From Bacteroidota bacterium (GTDB lineage: Bacteria > Bacteroidota > Bacteroidia > NS11-12g > UBA955): DNA of 64,000 nucleotides. Of the stretch, positions 42,756 to 50,739 are shown piece after piece; the stretch's first letter is position 1, and every line of letters starts with the position of its first letter. A program made the position numbers and the translations under genes. The stretch spans positions 28,050 through 92,049 of the forward strand of contig VGFS01000002.1 in the NCBI GenBank assembly GCA_016868785.1. Direction: 5' to 3'. The notes beneath the pieces are model-generated. The model saw only the letters and a program-made list of their open reading frames with translations. It did no database searches and had not been told where the DNA came from.

Positions 42756-44387
42756 TTAGTAGCTCAATTTGAAGTCTACGCGACGGTTTTTCGCTTTTCC
42801 TGCGGAGGTAGCGTTGTCGGCGATGGGCATTTCTTGTCCGTATCCTACGGCAGTCATGCGGGCTTCTGCAACACCGCCGGCGGCCAAGTAGCGTCTTACC
42901 GCGTTGGCACGATCTTGGCTCAACGTTTTGTTGGCTTCGGGGGTTCCGTTGTTGTCGGTGTGTCCTTGAATTTCCACGCTAGCACCTGGGTAGGTATTCA
43001 ACAAGGTGGCCAAGTCATCCAAGCTCTTGAAAGAATTTGCGGTAATCACGGCTTTGCCGTTTTCGAAGTTGATGCCTTTGGCGGCCAAAGCGATTTTCTG
43101 AACCACTTCTTTCTTAATTTCTGGACAACCTTTGCTTGCAACGGTACCTGCTACATCGGGACATTTATCCACGTTGTTGTATACGCCATCACCATCAGAA
43201 TCAGGGCAACCTTCACCTGCAATCGCACCGGCGACATTAGGACATTTGTCTTGGCGATCTTCAACACCGTCACCATCAGAATCAGGGCAACCACCGAAGG
43301 CGGGTAAACCGGCAACTGTAGGACAACCATCCTCTTTGTCAGAGACACCGTCGCCATCCGTATCGGGGCATCCGTTGAATTTGGCAATACCTGCGATGGT
43401 AGGACAAGCATCTACTTTATCTTGGATACCATCGGCATCAGAATCAGGGCAACCACCGAATTCGGCAGGACCTGCAACATCTGGACACTTATCATCGGCA
43501 TCGAGGATACCATCTTTGTCGGTGTCGGCAGGACATCCTACACTGTCCACATAACGGCGGTATTTAGGCTCGGTGTTTTTACACAAATCGTATTTGTCTG
43601 GAATGCCATCTTCGTCTTTGTCTTTTGGCGCTTTTGGTGAAGCACCGTAGCCTTCGCCCACTGCGAATGTAACAGCGAACGAATGGAGAGCGTACATGTC
43701 GTTTGTGCGCCACAATTGATGCTTATAGATGTTGTGAACCGGATCTGGGTAAGATTGGGTAGCACCATCCCAAATATCGGACATGGTGTAGGTTCCAGTG
43801 AAGCTGTAACGCAAACCAATTCTTTCGGAAATGTAAAAGTTGATACCAAAAGCACCTTGCAGGGCTGCATTCAACTCGGTGATGGCAGGCTTTTTTGTTA
43901 GGTCGTAATAGTATTCATCTTGCACATATGGGTGTGGGCCCCATGTGATTTTGCTGTGTGCGTAAAATCCACCAACACTGGCTTGGAAGTAGGGGGCGAT
44001 TTTGGCGTCTTCAGAAAGGATGCTACCGTTGTTCAGTTTGAAACGGGCACCTACAGTGAAGTCGGCCAAGTTGGCACGGAACGACTGGTACATGTACTCT
44101 GGACGCAGGTTCCAGCCTTCCCATTTGCGTGCATATCCAACGTCTCCAGTAGATAAGTTAGCTACCAAATCCAACGAAGGATTGAGGTAGTAGCCGAAGT
44201 TGATTTGTACGGCTTGGTAATCGGGTCTACGGGCAAATCCCAAAGACGAACCAAGGTCGCCCAAATATTCGTGAATACCGCCACCTATTTCAAGGGAGTG
44301 GGATCCGGGCGATTGGGCTTGTGCGGGCACCGAGCACAGGGTTGCTAGGGCTGCAAAAACGGTTGATTTGAAGTAGTTTTTTTGCAT
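42756..44387 (-). CDS. OmpA-family outer-membrane protein with thrombospondin type 3 repeats
   Basis: The 543-residue protein has a signal peptide ending PAQAQ, a beta-barrel-like domain (residues about 30-245, starting SLEIGGGIHEYLGDLGSSLG), six calcium-binding TSP3 repeats (DSDGDGVEDRQDKCP type) at about 255-410, and a C-terminal OmpA peptidoglycan-binding domain with SVEIQGHTDNNGTPEANKTL and AKNRRVDFKL. It links the outer membrane to the cell wall, with the repeats as a rigid spacer. It is single, with a promoter and a strong terminator, and is probably abundant. Confidence 0.93.
   Translation of the reverse strand: MQKNYFKSTVFAALATLCSVPAQAQSPGSHSLEIGGGIHEYLGDLGSSLGFARRPDYQAVQINFGYYLNPSLDLVANLSTGDVGYARKWEGWNLRPEYMYQSFRANLADFTVGARFKLNNGSILSEDAKIAPYFQASVGGFYAHSKITWGPHPYVQDEYYYDLTKKPAITELNAALQGAFGINFYISERIGLRYSFTGTYTMSDIWDGATQSYPDPVHNIYKHQLWRTNDMYALHSFAVTFAVGEGYGASPKAPKDKDEDGIPDKYDLCKNTEPKYRRYVDSVGCPADTDKDGILDADDKCPDVAGPAEFGGCPDSDADGIQDKVDACPTIAGIAKFNGCPDTDGDGVSDKEDGCPTVAGLPAFGGCPDSDGDGVEDRQDKCPNVAGAIAGEGCPDSDGDGVYNNVDKCPDVAGTVASKGCPEIKKEVVQKIALAAKGINFENGKAVITANSFKSLDDLATLLNTYPGASVEIQGHTDNNGTPEANKTLSQDRANAVRRYLAAGGVAEARMTAVGYGQEMPIADNATSAGKAKNRRVDFKLSY
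43122..43625 (-). repeat. Tandem TSP3 repeats inside the OmpA gene
   Basis: Six imperfect units, the last five with a period near 69 bp, encode DxDxDGxxDxxDxCPxxAGxxxxxGCP. They are degenerate at DNA level but still a possible site for copy-number change. Confidence 0.85.
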
Positions 44388-44421
44388 AGATTTTCTGTTA
44401 GAACAGGGTTATAATAGTTGA

Positions 44422-44429
44422 CAAATATA
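44422..44429 (-). promoter_or_regulatory. Predicted -7 box of the OmpA gene
   Basis: Minus-strand TATATTTG matches TAnnTTTG; the leader to ATG 44387 is about 30 bases. The A/T-rich stretch 44430-44521 holds no gene. Confidence 0.6.
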
Positions 44430-44521
44430 GGAAATGAGGGTTTAAAAAAAAGTTTTTTCACAAATTTTGCCCATTTTTTGTTCGCATTCTGACGATGGCT
44501 CAAAAAATTTTGCGTCGTGTT

Positions 44522-45046
44522 TTAGTTAAACACCATCACGGCATTTCCGCTGCGTTGAATTTGGTAGCGGGCGAGGCGACCGCGGGCTTCGCCTTGGAGT
44601 GGGAAACCTGAGTAGGTATATTTGGAGCTACAGCAGGGTTGAAAGCCCGTGCTGGTGGGGGTTCCGCATTGCAATTGTATGTTCACGGAATCGGTCCAAA
44701 TGCGAGAGCAATTATCGAGGGGTTGAAACGCACATCCCCGTTCAAAGGCATACCAACTGTCGTCGTAGTCGTGGATGACGAGCACACCTTTGACGCCACC
44801 TTCGAAATAGGCATGGGAGCCGGGGTTGGCGAGTTGCATGTAGGCGGGCAGGTTGAGGTCGATGTTGAGGTTTACCGGACCGGTGGGAATTTTTTCTGTG
44901 ACTTGGCTATTCCCATCGCAGCTTTGAAGGGAAAGCAGGGCGGGCAGCAGCAGGGCAAAACCGAGGGCGAACCACCGAATGCCTTTATTGGGGGTAATTG
45001 GGTTGGCGGAATTCATGGTGGTTTTGCTGTTTGCGAGCAGGGTCAT
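44522..45046 (-). CDS. Rieske-like lipoprotein lacking the histidine ligands
   Basis: This 174-residue protein has a signal sequence with lipobox LLSLQSC. The mature part follows the Rieske fold order (VLVIHDYDDSWYAFERGCAF, then CCSSKYTYSGFPLQGEARGR, LARYQI and NAVMVFN). The two Rieske motifs C-x-H and C-x2-H are changed to GCAFQP and QPCCSSKY, so the histidine ligands are absent but five cysteines remain. It resembles poorly studied Bacteroidota proteins with the CCxS pattern. Its ATG (45046) lies two bases after the stop of the hydroxyacyl-CoA dehydrogenase gene, so the two are coupled. Its function is unknown. Confidence 0.65.
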   Translation of the reverse strand: MTLLANSKTTMNSANPITPNKGIRWFALGFALLLPALLSLQSCDGNSQVTEKIPTGPVNLNIDLNLPAYMQLANPGSHAYFEGGVKGVLVIHDYDDSWYAFERGCAFQPLDNCSRIWTDSVNIQLQCGTPTSTGFQPCCSSKYTYSGFPLQGEARGRLARYQIQRSGNAVMVFN

Positions 45047-45048
45047 GA

Positions 45049-45891
45049 TCAATCGTATTTGTAAAAGCCTTGCTTGGTTTTTTTGCCGTGGTGGCCGGCA
45101 TCTACTTTTTGTTGTTGGATGCGGCTGGGGCGGAATTTGGCATCGTAGTGAAACTGTTGGAACATGGAGCTGGTGACGCTAAAATTGGTATCGATACCGA
45201 TGAGATCCATGAGTTTAAACGGCCCCATTTTGAAGCCGCTGCTTTCGAGCAGGCGGTCGATGGCTTCGAGGGAGGCAGTATTTTCTTCGAGGGCTTTGAG
45301 GCTTTCTACGTAATAATGTCGGGCCACGCGATTGACGATAAATCCGGGGGCGTCGGCAGCGTAGACGGTGGTTTTTCCGAGTGACTGCGACCAGTTGAAG
45401 GCTTTTTCTGCCACGGCGGGGTTGGTGGCCACTCCTTTGATGACTTCCACCAATTTCATGATGTGGGCGGGGTTGAAGAAGTGCACGCCAACAACTCTGT
45501 CGGGGTGGTTGAGGCCAGCCGCGATTTGGGTGATGGGAATGCTGGAGGTATTGGTGGCGAAGATGGTTTCTGGGGTGTTGATGGTTTCTAGGAAGCCAAA
45601 GAGTTCGCGTTTGATGGGCAGTTGTTCGAGGACGGCTTCGATGATGAAATCGGCCACCAGGGTACGGCGGTCGGGGGTAATGCTGAGGAGCGACAGGGCT
45701 GCTGCGGCTTTGTCGGTGGTGGTTTTGCCTCTGGTAACGGCGATATCGAGTTGGTTTTGGATGTAGGCCTGTCCTTTTTCAAGGGCGGCGGGATGCACAT
45801 CGAACAGAACGGTAGGGTATCCGGATTGGATGCTACACAGGGCGATGCCTGATCCCATCACACCGGCGCCAATGACTGCCACTTTCATCAT
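45049..45891 (-). CDS. 3-hydroxyacyl-CoA (3-hydroxybutyryl-CoA) dehydrogenase
   Basis: This 280-residue NAD-dependent enzyme oxidises or forms 3-hydroxyacyl-CoA. It has the Rossmann motif VAVIGAGVMGSGIALCSIQS, ATNTSSIPITQIA, the catalytic-His segment VGVHFFNPAHIMKLVEVI, DAPGFIVNRVARHYYVE and the C-terminal dimer domain. Length fits the stand-alone butyryl type (Hbd/PaaH) rather than the fused multifunctional enzyme. It has its own promoter box. Partner acyl-CoA dehydrogenase and enoyl hydratase genes are elsewhere in the window. Confidence 0.92.
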   Translation of the reverse strand: MMKVAVIGAGVMGSGIALCSIQSGYPTVLFDVHPAALEKGQAYIQNQLDIAVTRGKTTTDKAAAALSLLSITPDRRTLVADFIIEAVLEQLPIKRELFGFLETINTPETIFATNTSSIPITQIAAGLNHPDRVVGVHFFNPAHIMKLVEVIKGVATNPAVAEKAFNWSQSLGKTTVYAADAPGFIVNRVARHYYVESLKALEENTASLEAIDRLLESSGFKMGPFKLMDLIGIDTNFSVTSSMFQQFHYDAKFRPSRIQQQKVDAGHHGKKTKQGFYKYD

Positions 45892-45896
45892 ACTTT

Positions 45897-45904
45897 CAAA
45901 GTTA
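45897..45904 (-). promoter_or_regulatory. Predicted -7 box of the hydroxyacyl-CoA dehydrogenase gene
   Basis: Minus-strand TAACTTTG matches TAnnTTTG and ends 5 bases before the ATG at 45891. Confidence 0.55.
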
Positions 45905-45921
45905 GGGAAAGCGGTTGGAAG

Positions 45922-47172
45922 TTAGCGACCTTTCAACCAGCTTTGGGGATTTTGTTTTTCTTGTCCGTGCCAGATTTGGAATTGTAACACGGCTTTATCG
46001 TCGTCATCGGTCATAACTTTTCCAATGTGTTGATTCATGCGGATCACTTGTCCCTTTTCCACCAGCACCACAGAAAGGTGAGAATATACGGTGAAGAAAT
46101 CGCCATGGTTTACCAGCACGGCTTGACCTTGTCCGGGTATGTTGAGGATGGCGCTCACGGTGCCTTCGAAGACGGCGCTGGCAAGTGCTCCGCGGGGTGA
46201 GGTGATATCTACGCCATTATTGACGGTTGTGATTCCTTCTAGGTCGGGGTGTTCATGCACGCCGAAGGTTTGGGAGATGAAGCCGCGTTCTACAGGCCAG
46301 GGCAGGTTGCCTTTGTTTTTGGAGAAGGCGCCACCGATGGCTCGGGCCTGGGGCGATAGGAGATTTTCTTTGCCGGCGCTGCTGCTACCGCCTCCGCTGC
46401 TGGCTTTGCTGGCGCTGCTAACGGCGCGGGCTTTGCGTTTGCGTTCGGCCTCGATTTCTTTGGCGATCAACCGACTGATTTCGTTGTTGAGTCGGGCAAT
46501 GGCTTTTTCATTGTCGCGGATGCGATCGCGCAGTTCTTCTTCTTTGCCCGATAGTTCTTTGACTAGGGTTTGTTTGGCTTGTTTATCGGTCTCTAGTTCT
46601 TTGGATTCCTTTTCATTTTCGCCCATGAGCACGGATTTCTCTTGCTTTACCCCTTCCAGTTGGTTGATGGTTTTTCCGAGCGATTGGGCTTGGGCTGTGA
46701 TGGCGGTAATTTGATGTCGGCGATATCCCGAAATTTTTCTCAGGTATTTCCATCGGCGCATGGCTTGGGAGATGGATTTTGAGGAGAAAACGAAGGCGAT
46801 TTCACGTCCGCTTTTGCGGGTTTTATAAGCTTTGATGATGGTTTTCTTTAACTTTAGCTGTTGGGCTGCATGCTCTCTGGTGAGACTGTCGAGAAATTTT
46901 TGTTTTTGTGTGAGTTCATAATTCACCGAACGAATTTCCATTCCCAGGTTTTTGATGACCACCTGTCGCTGTTGGATGATTTGGTTGAGCGAATTGAGTT
47001 TATCGAGGGTGACCGACTTTTCTTTTTGGGTGGATGTCAGGGCCTTTTTTTGCTCGGCGATGACCCGTTGCATTTTTTTGCGTTTGGCTTCGAGTTGTTT
47101 GCGTGATTGGGCCTGTGTTGTGTTTGGCAACAGGGAGGTAATCAGCAGCAATATGAGGGCCAGGATGCGCAA
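45922..47172 (-). CDS. envC: EnvC-like murein hydrolase activator (degenerate LytM/M23 domain)
   Basis: The 416-residue periplasmic protein has a signal peptide ending TTQAQ, a long coiled coil (about 22-250, starting SRKQLEAKRKKMQRVIAEQK) and a C-terminal LytM domain. Metal-binding residues of active M23 enzymes seem lost: the expected H-x3-D appears as NNGVDITSPRG and the HxH site as VLQFQIWHG, so it is more likely an amidase activator than a hydrolase. It lies 3 bases behind DUF4292 in a cluster known across Bacteroidota. It probably acts in daughter-cell separation. Confidence 0.85.
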   Translation of the reverse strand: MRILALILLLITSLLPNTTQAQSRKQLEAKRKKMQRVIAEQKKALTSTQKEKSVTLDKLNSLNQIIQQRQVVIKNLGMEIRSVNYELTQKQKFLDSLTREHAAQQLKLKKTIIKAYKTRKSGREIAFVFSSKSISQAMRRWKYLRKISGYRRHQITAITAQAQSLGKTINQLEGVKQEKSVLMGENEKESKELETDKQAKQTLVKELSGKEEELRDRIRDNEKAIARLNNEISRLIAKEIEAERKRKARAVSSASKASSGGGSSSAGKENLLSPQARAIGGAFSKNKGNLPWPVERGFISQTFGVHEHPDLEGITTVNNGVDITSPRGALASAVFEGTVSAILNIPGQGQAVLVNHGDFFTVYSHLSVVLVEKGQVIRMNQHIGKVMTDDDDKAVLQFQIWHGQEKQNPQSWLKGR

Positions 47173-47175
47173 GGG

Positions 47176-47997
47176 TTATTTTGGGAGGGTTTGTTTTTTG
47201 TAGGAACTATCGATTTTGAACGGATACGAAGGTATTGCATCGTATCGGGCCGTTGTTAACGTCAAATCGACTTGTGCACTTTGTTGTGCACTGGTGGTAT
47301 TTATTTTAAGCGCCATGGGGAGGGCGGTGATGTCTCCGTTGGATTCTTTGGACACGTTGAGCCACTTATAGTGTTCTACTGTTGCTTCATTCTTTTGGTT
47401 TATGCGACTGCTGATTTCGGTGAGGCGCAGTTGTGAGAATACAGAGGTCTGAGTAGACGCTGTGTCAAAATAAGATTTGATTACCAAGGGATTGGTTTGG
47501 GTTGTGTAGCAAAGCAGATTGTGTGATACTAAAAAATTGTAAACAGAATTGGGTGGTGTTTCGCGGCTGCAGGTATCAACTAAGGGCTGTCCTACAAACA
47601 GATTTTGGATTTGTTTGATGCCGAGGGGGATGGGTGCTATTTTCAGGGCGTCTGACACGGGGATTTCGAAATAAACTTTTTCTGGATTGAGGTTGGGGAT
47701 TTCGTTGATGGCAATTTTGATGGTGTCTTTGTGGATGATGCCTTTGGCCACGGGAATTTGGACACCCACATTGGCGCTGAGGCTAAACCAGACGATGGAA
47801 TCGCGTTTCATGCGGATGCTAAGGACCAAGGGTGGGACGTCTTTATCATTTAAGTCAACATCGTACCGCCCGGTGAAATAGGTCCAGTGATTGTCTTGCG
47901 GCAGGCGGTTGTCCGTCAGCGGCAATTTTGTATTGGTTTGGGCCTGTGCGAGAGTATGGGTGCCTATTAGGGCGAGGAGGGTGAAAAGGGGCTTCAT
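47176..47997 (-). CDS. DUF4292 protein (LolA/LolB-like fold)
   Basis: This 273-residue exported protein has a signal peptide (LLALIGTHTLAQAQ). It matches DUF4292 in position and style, with beta-strand segments such as VPPLVLSIRMKRDSIVWFSL and VDLTLTTARYDAIPSYPFKI. The family is thought to adopt the half-barrel seen in lipoprotein carriers LolA/LolB and is regularly encoded between a TPR protein and an EnvC-like gene, as here. Whether it carries lipoproteins is unknown. There is no obvious lipobox. Confidence 0.75.
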   Translation of the reverse strand: MKPLFTLLALIGTHTLAQAQTNTKLPLTDNRLPQDNHWTYFTGRYDVDLNDKDVPPLVLSIRMKRDSIVWFSLSANVGVQIPVAKGIIHKDTIKIAINEIPNLNPEKVYFEIPVSDALKIAPIPLGIKQIQNLFVGQPLVDTCSRETPPNSVYNFLVSHNLLCYTTQTNPLVIKSYFDTASTQTSVFSQLRLTEISSRINQKNEATVEHYKWLNVSKESNGDITALPMALKINTTSAQQSAQVDLTLTTARYDAIPSYPFKIDSSYKKQTLPK

Positions 47998-48015
47998 GGG
48001 CTTGTGGGGTGGGGA

Positions 48016-49218
48016 TTATTTCTGTGAAGGAGGGGTTTTCAAATCCTGTGCCATTTGTTTCCAAAGGGTTAGGTATTGGACGGATTTGGCTTGATCGGCG
48101 ATGGAAATGGCGAAGGGGAGGTCGTTGGGAGAGAGTCCTTCTTGCTGATTGAGTTGGATCCAGAGATTCAATGCGGTTTCGGTTTCGGGCAGTTTGGGGT
48201 TGCCGAAGTTGGGGTGTTGTTGGGCGCGGTGCGAGGCGATACGCGCTTGGATTCTCAGGTATTGGTTAAGCACGAACGGGTCGGTTTCCACTTGGCTGTT
48301 GGCGGTTTCGGCATCGGCGAGTTCCCATTGGTTGTTGTGGGCGTAGGCAAAGGCGTTGACCAGGTTGTGGGCGGAGAACACGGGGGCTACGGATTCGAGG
48401 GAATCGGCCCAGATATGGGCTTCTTGGAAGCGGTTCGTTTCGAAGCTGAGGGCTAGGAATTTTCGGTATTTGTTGGGGGTTGAAAGGGCGTTGGGTTTGC
48501 TGTTGGGGGCAGATTGGTTGGTGCTTTTGTTGGGGTTATTTCTGTTGGTATTGAGTTGTTGAATTTGCAGTTGGTCGTTGGCGAGCTGTCGGAACTGGGC
48601 CAATTTTTCGGTATTGCCGAGGTGTTTTTCCCAAGTATCGCAGAAAGTGCGCAATTGTTGGGCTTGTTGGGTGCTGTTGGGGCCTTTGAGGGTTTGCGAC
48701 AGGGCGATGGCGGCAAAGTGATGAAAGGTAAAGGAATGGGGGTCGAGGGTGCAGAGCGTTTGGAAGGTGCTGGCGGCTTTGAGGGGTTGGTTGTGGTTGT
48801 ATTCGAGGTTGGCTTTGAGGAAGAGCAGATCGATGTTGTTGGGCTGCAGGGAGAGTCCGGTTTCGAGGTAGTGGAGGGCTTGGATGATATCGGGGGAATG
48901 GGTTTGGGCGCTGTTGTTTTTGGTGATGAAGGTATATTCTGCGGCGTGGAGTTGCGACAGGCGGAAGTAGGCGCCGAGGAGGAAGGGTTTGGTGGTGGGC
49001 GCGGAAAAGCTATCGATCAGTTGCTGAAAGGCTTGCTGGGCTTCGTGGAAGTTTTCGGCTTGGTATTGGGCTTCGGCGGAGTAGTAGGCCAGTTTGATGT
49101 TGGCAGGGGCATAGATTTCTTGGCTCGCAGACTGGGCGCGGGCGGGGGATGCGGGGGTTATCGCACCAAAAAGGGCAAAGAAAATGAATAGGTAGGGTCT
49201 AATTACTCTGGCAATCAA
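48016..49218 (-). CDS. Exported TPR-type protein
   Basis: The protein of about 400 residues has an N-terminal signal peptide (RPYLFIFFALFGAITPASPA then RAQ) and helical repeat pairs typical of TPRs (LAYYSAEAQYQAENFHEAQQ; ALHYLETGLSLQPNNIDLLF; LKAASTFQTLCTLDPHSF). A low-complexity asparagine/serine-rich linker (NRNNPNKSTNQSAPNSK) splits two blocks. No ATG lies at the signal peptide; a TTG at 49218 overlapping the upstream TGA fits translational coupling, whereas the track start at 49332 overlaps the previous gene by 118 bases. It probably scaffolds envelope proteins with its DUF4292 and EnvC-like neighbours. Confidence 0.75.
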   Translation of the reverse strand: MIARVIRPYLFIFFALFGAITPASPARAQSASQEIYAPANIKLAYYSAEAQYQAENFHEAQQAFQQLIDSFSAPTTKPFLLGAYFRLSQLHAAEYTFITKNNSAQTHSPDIIQALHYLETGLSLQPNNIDLLFLKANLEYNHNQPLKAASTFQTLCTLDPHSFTFHHFAAIALSQTLKGPNSTQQAQQLRTFCDTWEKHLGNTEKLAQFRQLANDQLQIQQLNTNRNNPNKSTNQSAPNSKPNALSTPNKYRKFLALSFETNRFQEAHIWADSLESVAPVFSAHNLVNAFAYAHNNQWELADAETANSQVETDPFVLNQYLRIQARIASHRAQQHPNFGNPKLPETETALNLWIQLNQQEGLSPNDLPFAISIADQAKSVQYLTLWKQMAQDLKTPPSQK

Positions 49219-50225
49219 CCGATGCTGCTGAAATCGCCAAGACTGTATTCTTGGCTGGGGGTGCGGTTGCCTTTCACCGCAACGTGGTTGCCGATGAGGG
49301 AGTCGTGGCAGTTGAAATGGCTGAGTGAACATTGCCCTTGTACGATGGTGTTGCTGATGGTGCAGTTTTCCACGGACGAATTGTTGCCGATGGAGGTATG
49401 CGGACCGATCACGCAGTTTTTCAAAGATACATTTTCACCGATGAAACAGGGCTCATGGATGGTAACACTTTCATCGAAACGGGCGGCGACTCCGGCGAAT
49501 TCGGGGGCTTTGTTTACCAGCATGCGTTGGTTGGTGTACACCGTGGCGGCGTAATTGCCACAGTCGAGCCATTCATCCACGGCACCGGGGACAAACTGCA
49601 TGCCTTTGGATTTCATGTTTTCCATGGCGTTGGTGAGTTGGTACTCGCCTTTTTCACGGATATTGTTGTCGATCAGATACTGAATCTCGGCCTCCAAGGT
49701 CTCCCCACTTTTGAAGTAGTAGATGCCGATGATGGCCAGGTCGGACACAAATTCTTGGGGTTTTTCGATGAAGTCGGTGATGATGTTGTCTTGGTTGTAT
49801 TTCACCACACCAAACGAGCTGGGGTTGGCTACTTTGTGGACCCAGATTACCCCATCTTTGGTTTTGTCGAGGTTGAATTTTGTACGGAACAGTGTATCTG
49901 CAAAAGCCACGATGACATCGCCTTTGAGGCATTCGCGTGCGCAGAGGATGGCATGGCCGGTTCCTTCGGCTACATCTTGGTAGAAAATTTTCCCTTTGGC
50001 TCCCACGCTTTCGGCGATTTGAAGGAGTTCGGCTTCTACGGCATCGCCAAATCTACCTACCACGAAACCAATTTCATCGATGGATTCACCGCAAACGGCG
50101 GCGATGTCGGTGATGAGCCAATGCACGATGGATTTTCCAGCGACTTTGATGAGGGGTTTGGGGGTGGTAAGTGTATGAGGGCGCATGCGTTTGCCCATGC
50201 CGGCCATTGGGATGATGAGTTTCAT
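49215..50225 (-). CDS. Sugar-phosphate nucleotidyltransferase with left-handed beta-helix
   Basis: This 336-residue protein has the nucleotidyltransferase start LIIPMAGMGKRMRPHTLTTP followed by KPLIKVAGKSI, the metal-binding FADTLF, GVVKYNQDNIITDFIEKP and a C-terminal hexapeptide-repeat domain (FIGENVSLKNCVIGPHTSIG). It is related to RmlA and GlmU-like enzymes that form NDP-sugars. The exact sugar is not clear. It lies in the conserved block flippase-dut-NTase-TPR-DUF4292-EnvC; a promoter box about 40 bases upstream separates it from dut. Confidence 0.88.
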   Translation of the reverse strand: MKLIIPMAGMGKRMRPHTLTTPKPLIKVAGKSIVHWLITDIAAVCGESIDEIGFVVGRFGDAVEAELLQIAESVGAKGKIFYQDVAEGTGHAILCARECLKGDVIVAFADTLFRTKFNLDKTKDGVIWVHKVANPSSFGVVKYNQDNIITDFIEKPQEFVSDLAIIGIYYFKSGETLEAEIQYLIDNNIREKGEYQLTNAMENMKSKGMQFVPGAVDEWLDCGNYAATVYTNQRMLVNKAPEFAGVAARFDESVTIHEPCFIGENVSLKNCVIGPHTSIGNNSSVENCTISNTIVQGQCSLSHFNCHDSLIGNHVAVKGNRTPSQEYSLGDFSSIG

Positions 50226-50265
50226 GAGGGGAAAGGGGTACTTTTTAAATCGTTAAAAATTGGTG

Positions 50266-50273
50266 CAAAGGTA
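50266..50273 (-). promoter_or_regulatory. Predicted -7 box of the nucleotidyltransferase operon
   Basis: Minus-strand TACCTTTG matches TAnnTTTG, 40 bases before ATG 50225. Confidence 0.5.
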
Positions 50274-50295
50274 AGGATTCGGAATGAATTGGGTG

Positions 50296-50739
50296 TTAGG
50301 GCTGTGTTACCCCGGTGCTACCGTACCCGCCATCGCCGCGTTGGGTGTTGGAGAGGGTATGGGTTTCGTTCCATTGCAAGGTGGCGTGTTGGGCGATGAC
50401 CATTTGGGCGATGCGTTCTCCATTTTGGATGGTGAAGGGGGCTTGACCGTGGTTGATGAGCAGCACTTTGATTTCACCGCGGTAGTCGGCATCGATGGTG
50501 CCGGGGCTATTGAGGACGGTGATGCCGTGTTTGAGGGCGAGGCCGCTGCGCGGCCTCACTTGCGCTTCATACCCTTCGGGCAGTTCAATGAACAATCCAG
50601 TGGGAACCAGAATCCGGGCTTGGGGCTCTAAAACCAGGGGCTCTGTGAGGTTGGCATGGAGGTCCATCCCGGCACTTAGGGCCGTTTGGTATTTGGGTAA
50701 GGGGTGTTGAGATTGGTTGATGATGTTAACGGCTAGCAT
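50296..50739 (-). CDS. dut: dUTP diphosphatase
   Basis: Dut hydrolyses dUTP to dUMP and keeps uracil out of DNA. The 147-residue trimeric-type protein has all five motifs: [39 protein letters not shown] and the C-terminal [10 protein letters not shown] arm. Length is canonical. It overlaps the flippase gene by 14 bases, an arrangement common in Bacteroidota. Confidence 0.97.
   Translation of the reverse strand: MLAVNIINQSQHPLPKYQTALSAGMDLHANLTEPLVLEPQARILVPTGLFIELPEGYEAQVRPRSGLALKHGITVLNSPGTIDADYRGEIKVLLINHGQAPFTIQNGERIAQMVIAQHATLQWNETHTLSNTQRGDGGYGSTGVTQP

Noticed and set aside
43122-43625. CRISPR-like regular repeats
   Set aside because: The period of about 69 bp is in coding frame and encodes TSP3 protein repeats; units are degenerate and lack spacers.
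50539-50557. GAGGCCGC-TGC-GCGGCCTC hairpin in dut
   Set aside because: It encodes the conserved RPRSGLA motif, so protein constraint explains it.
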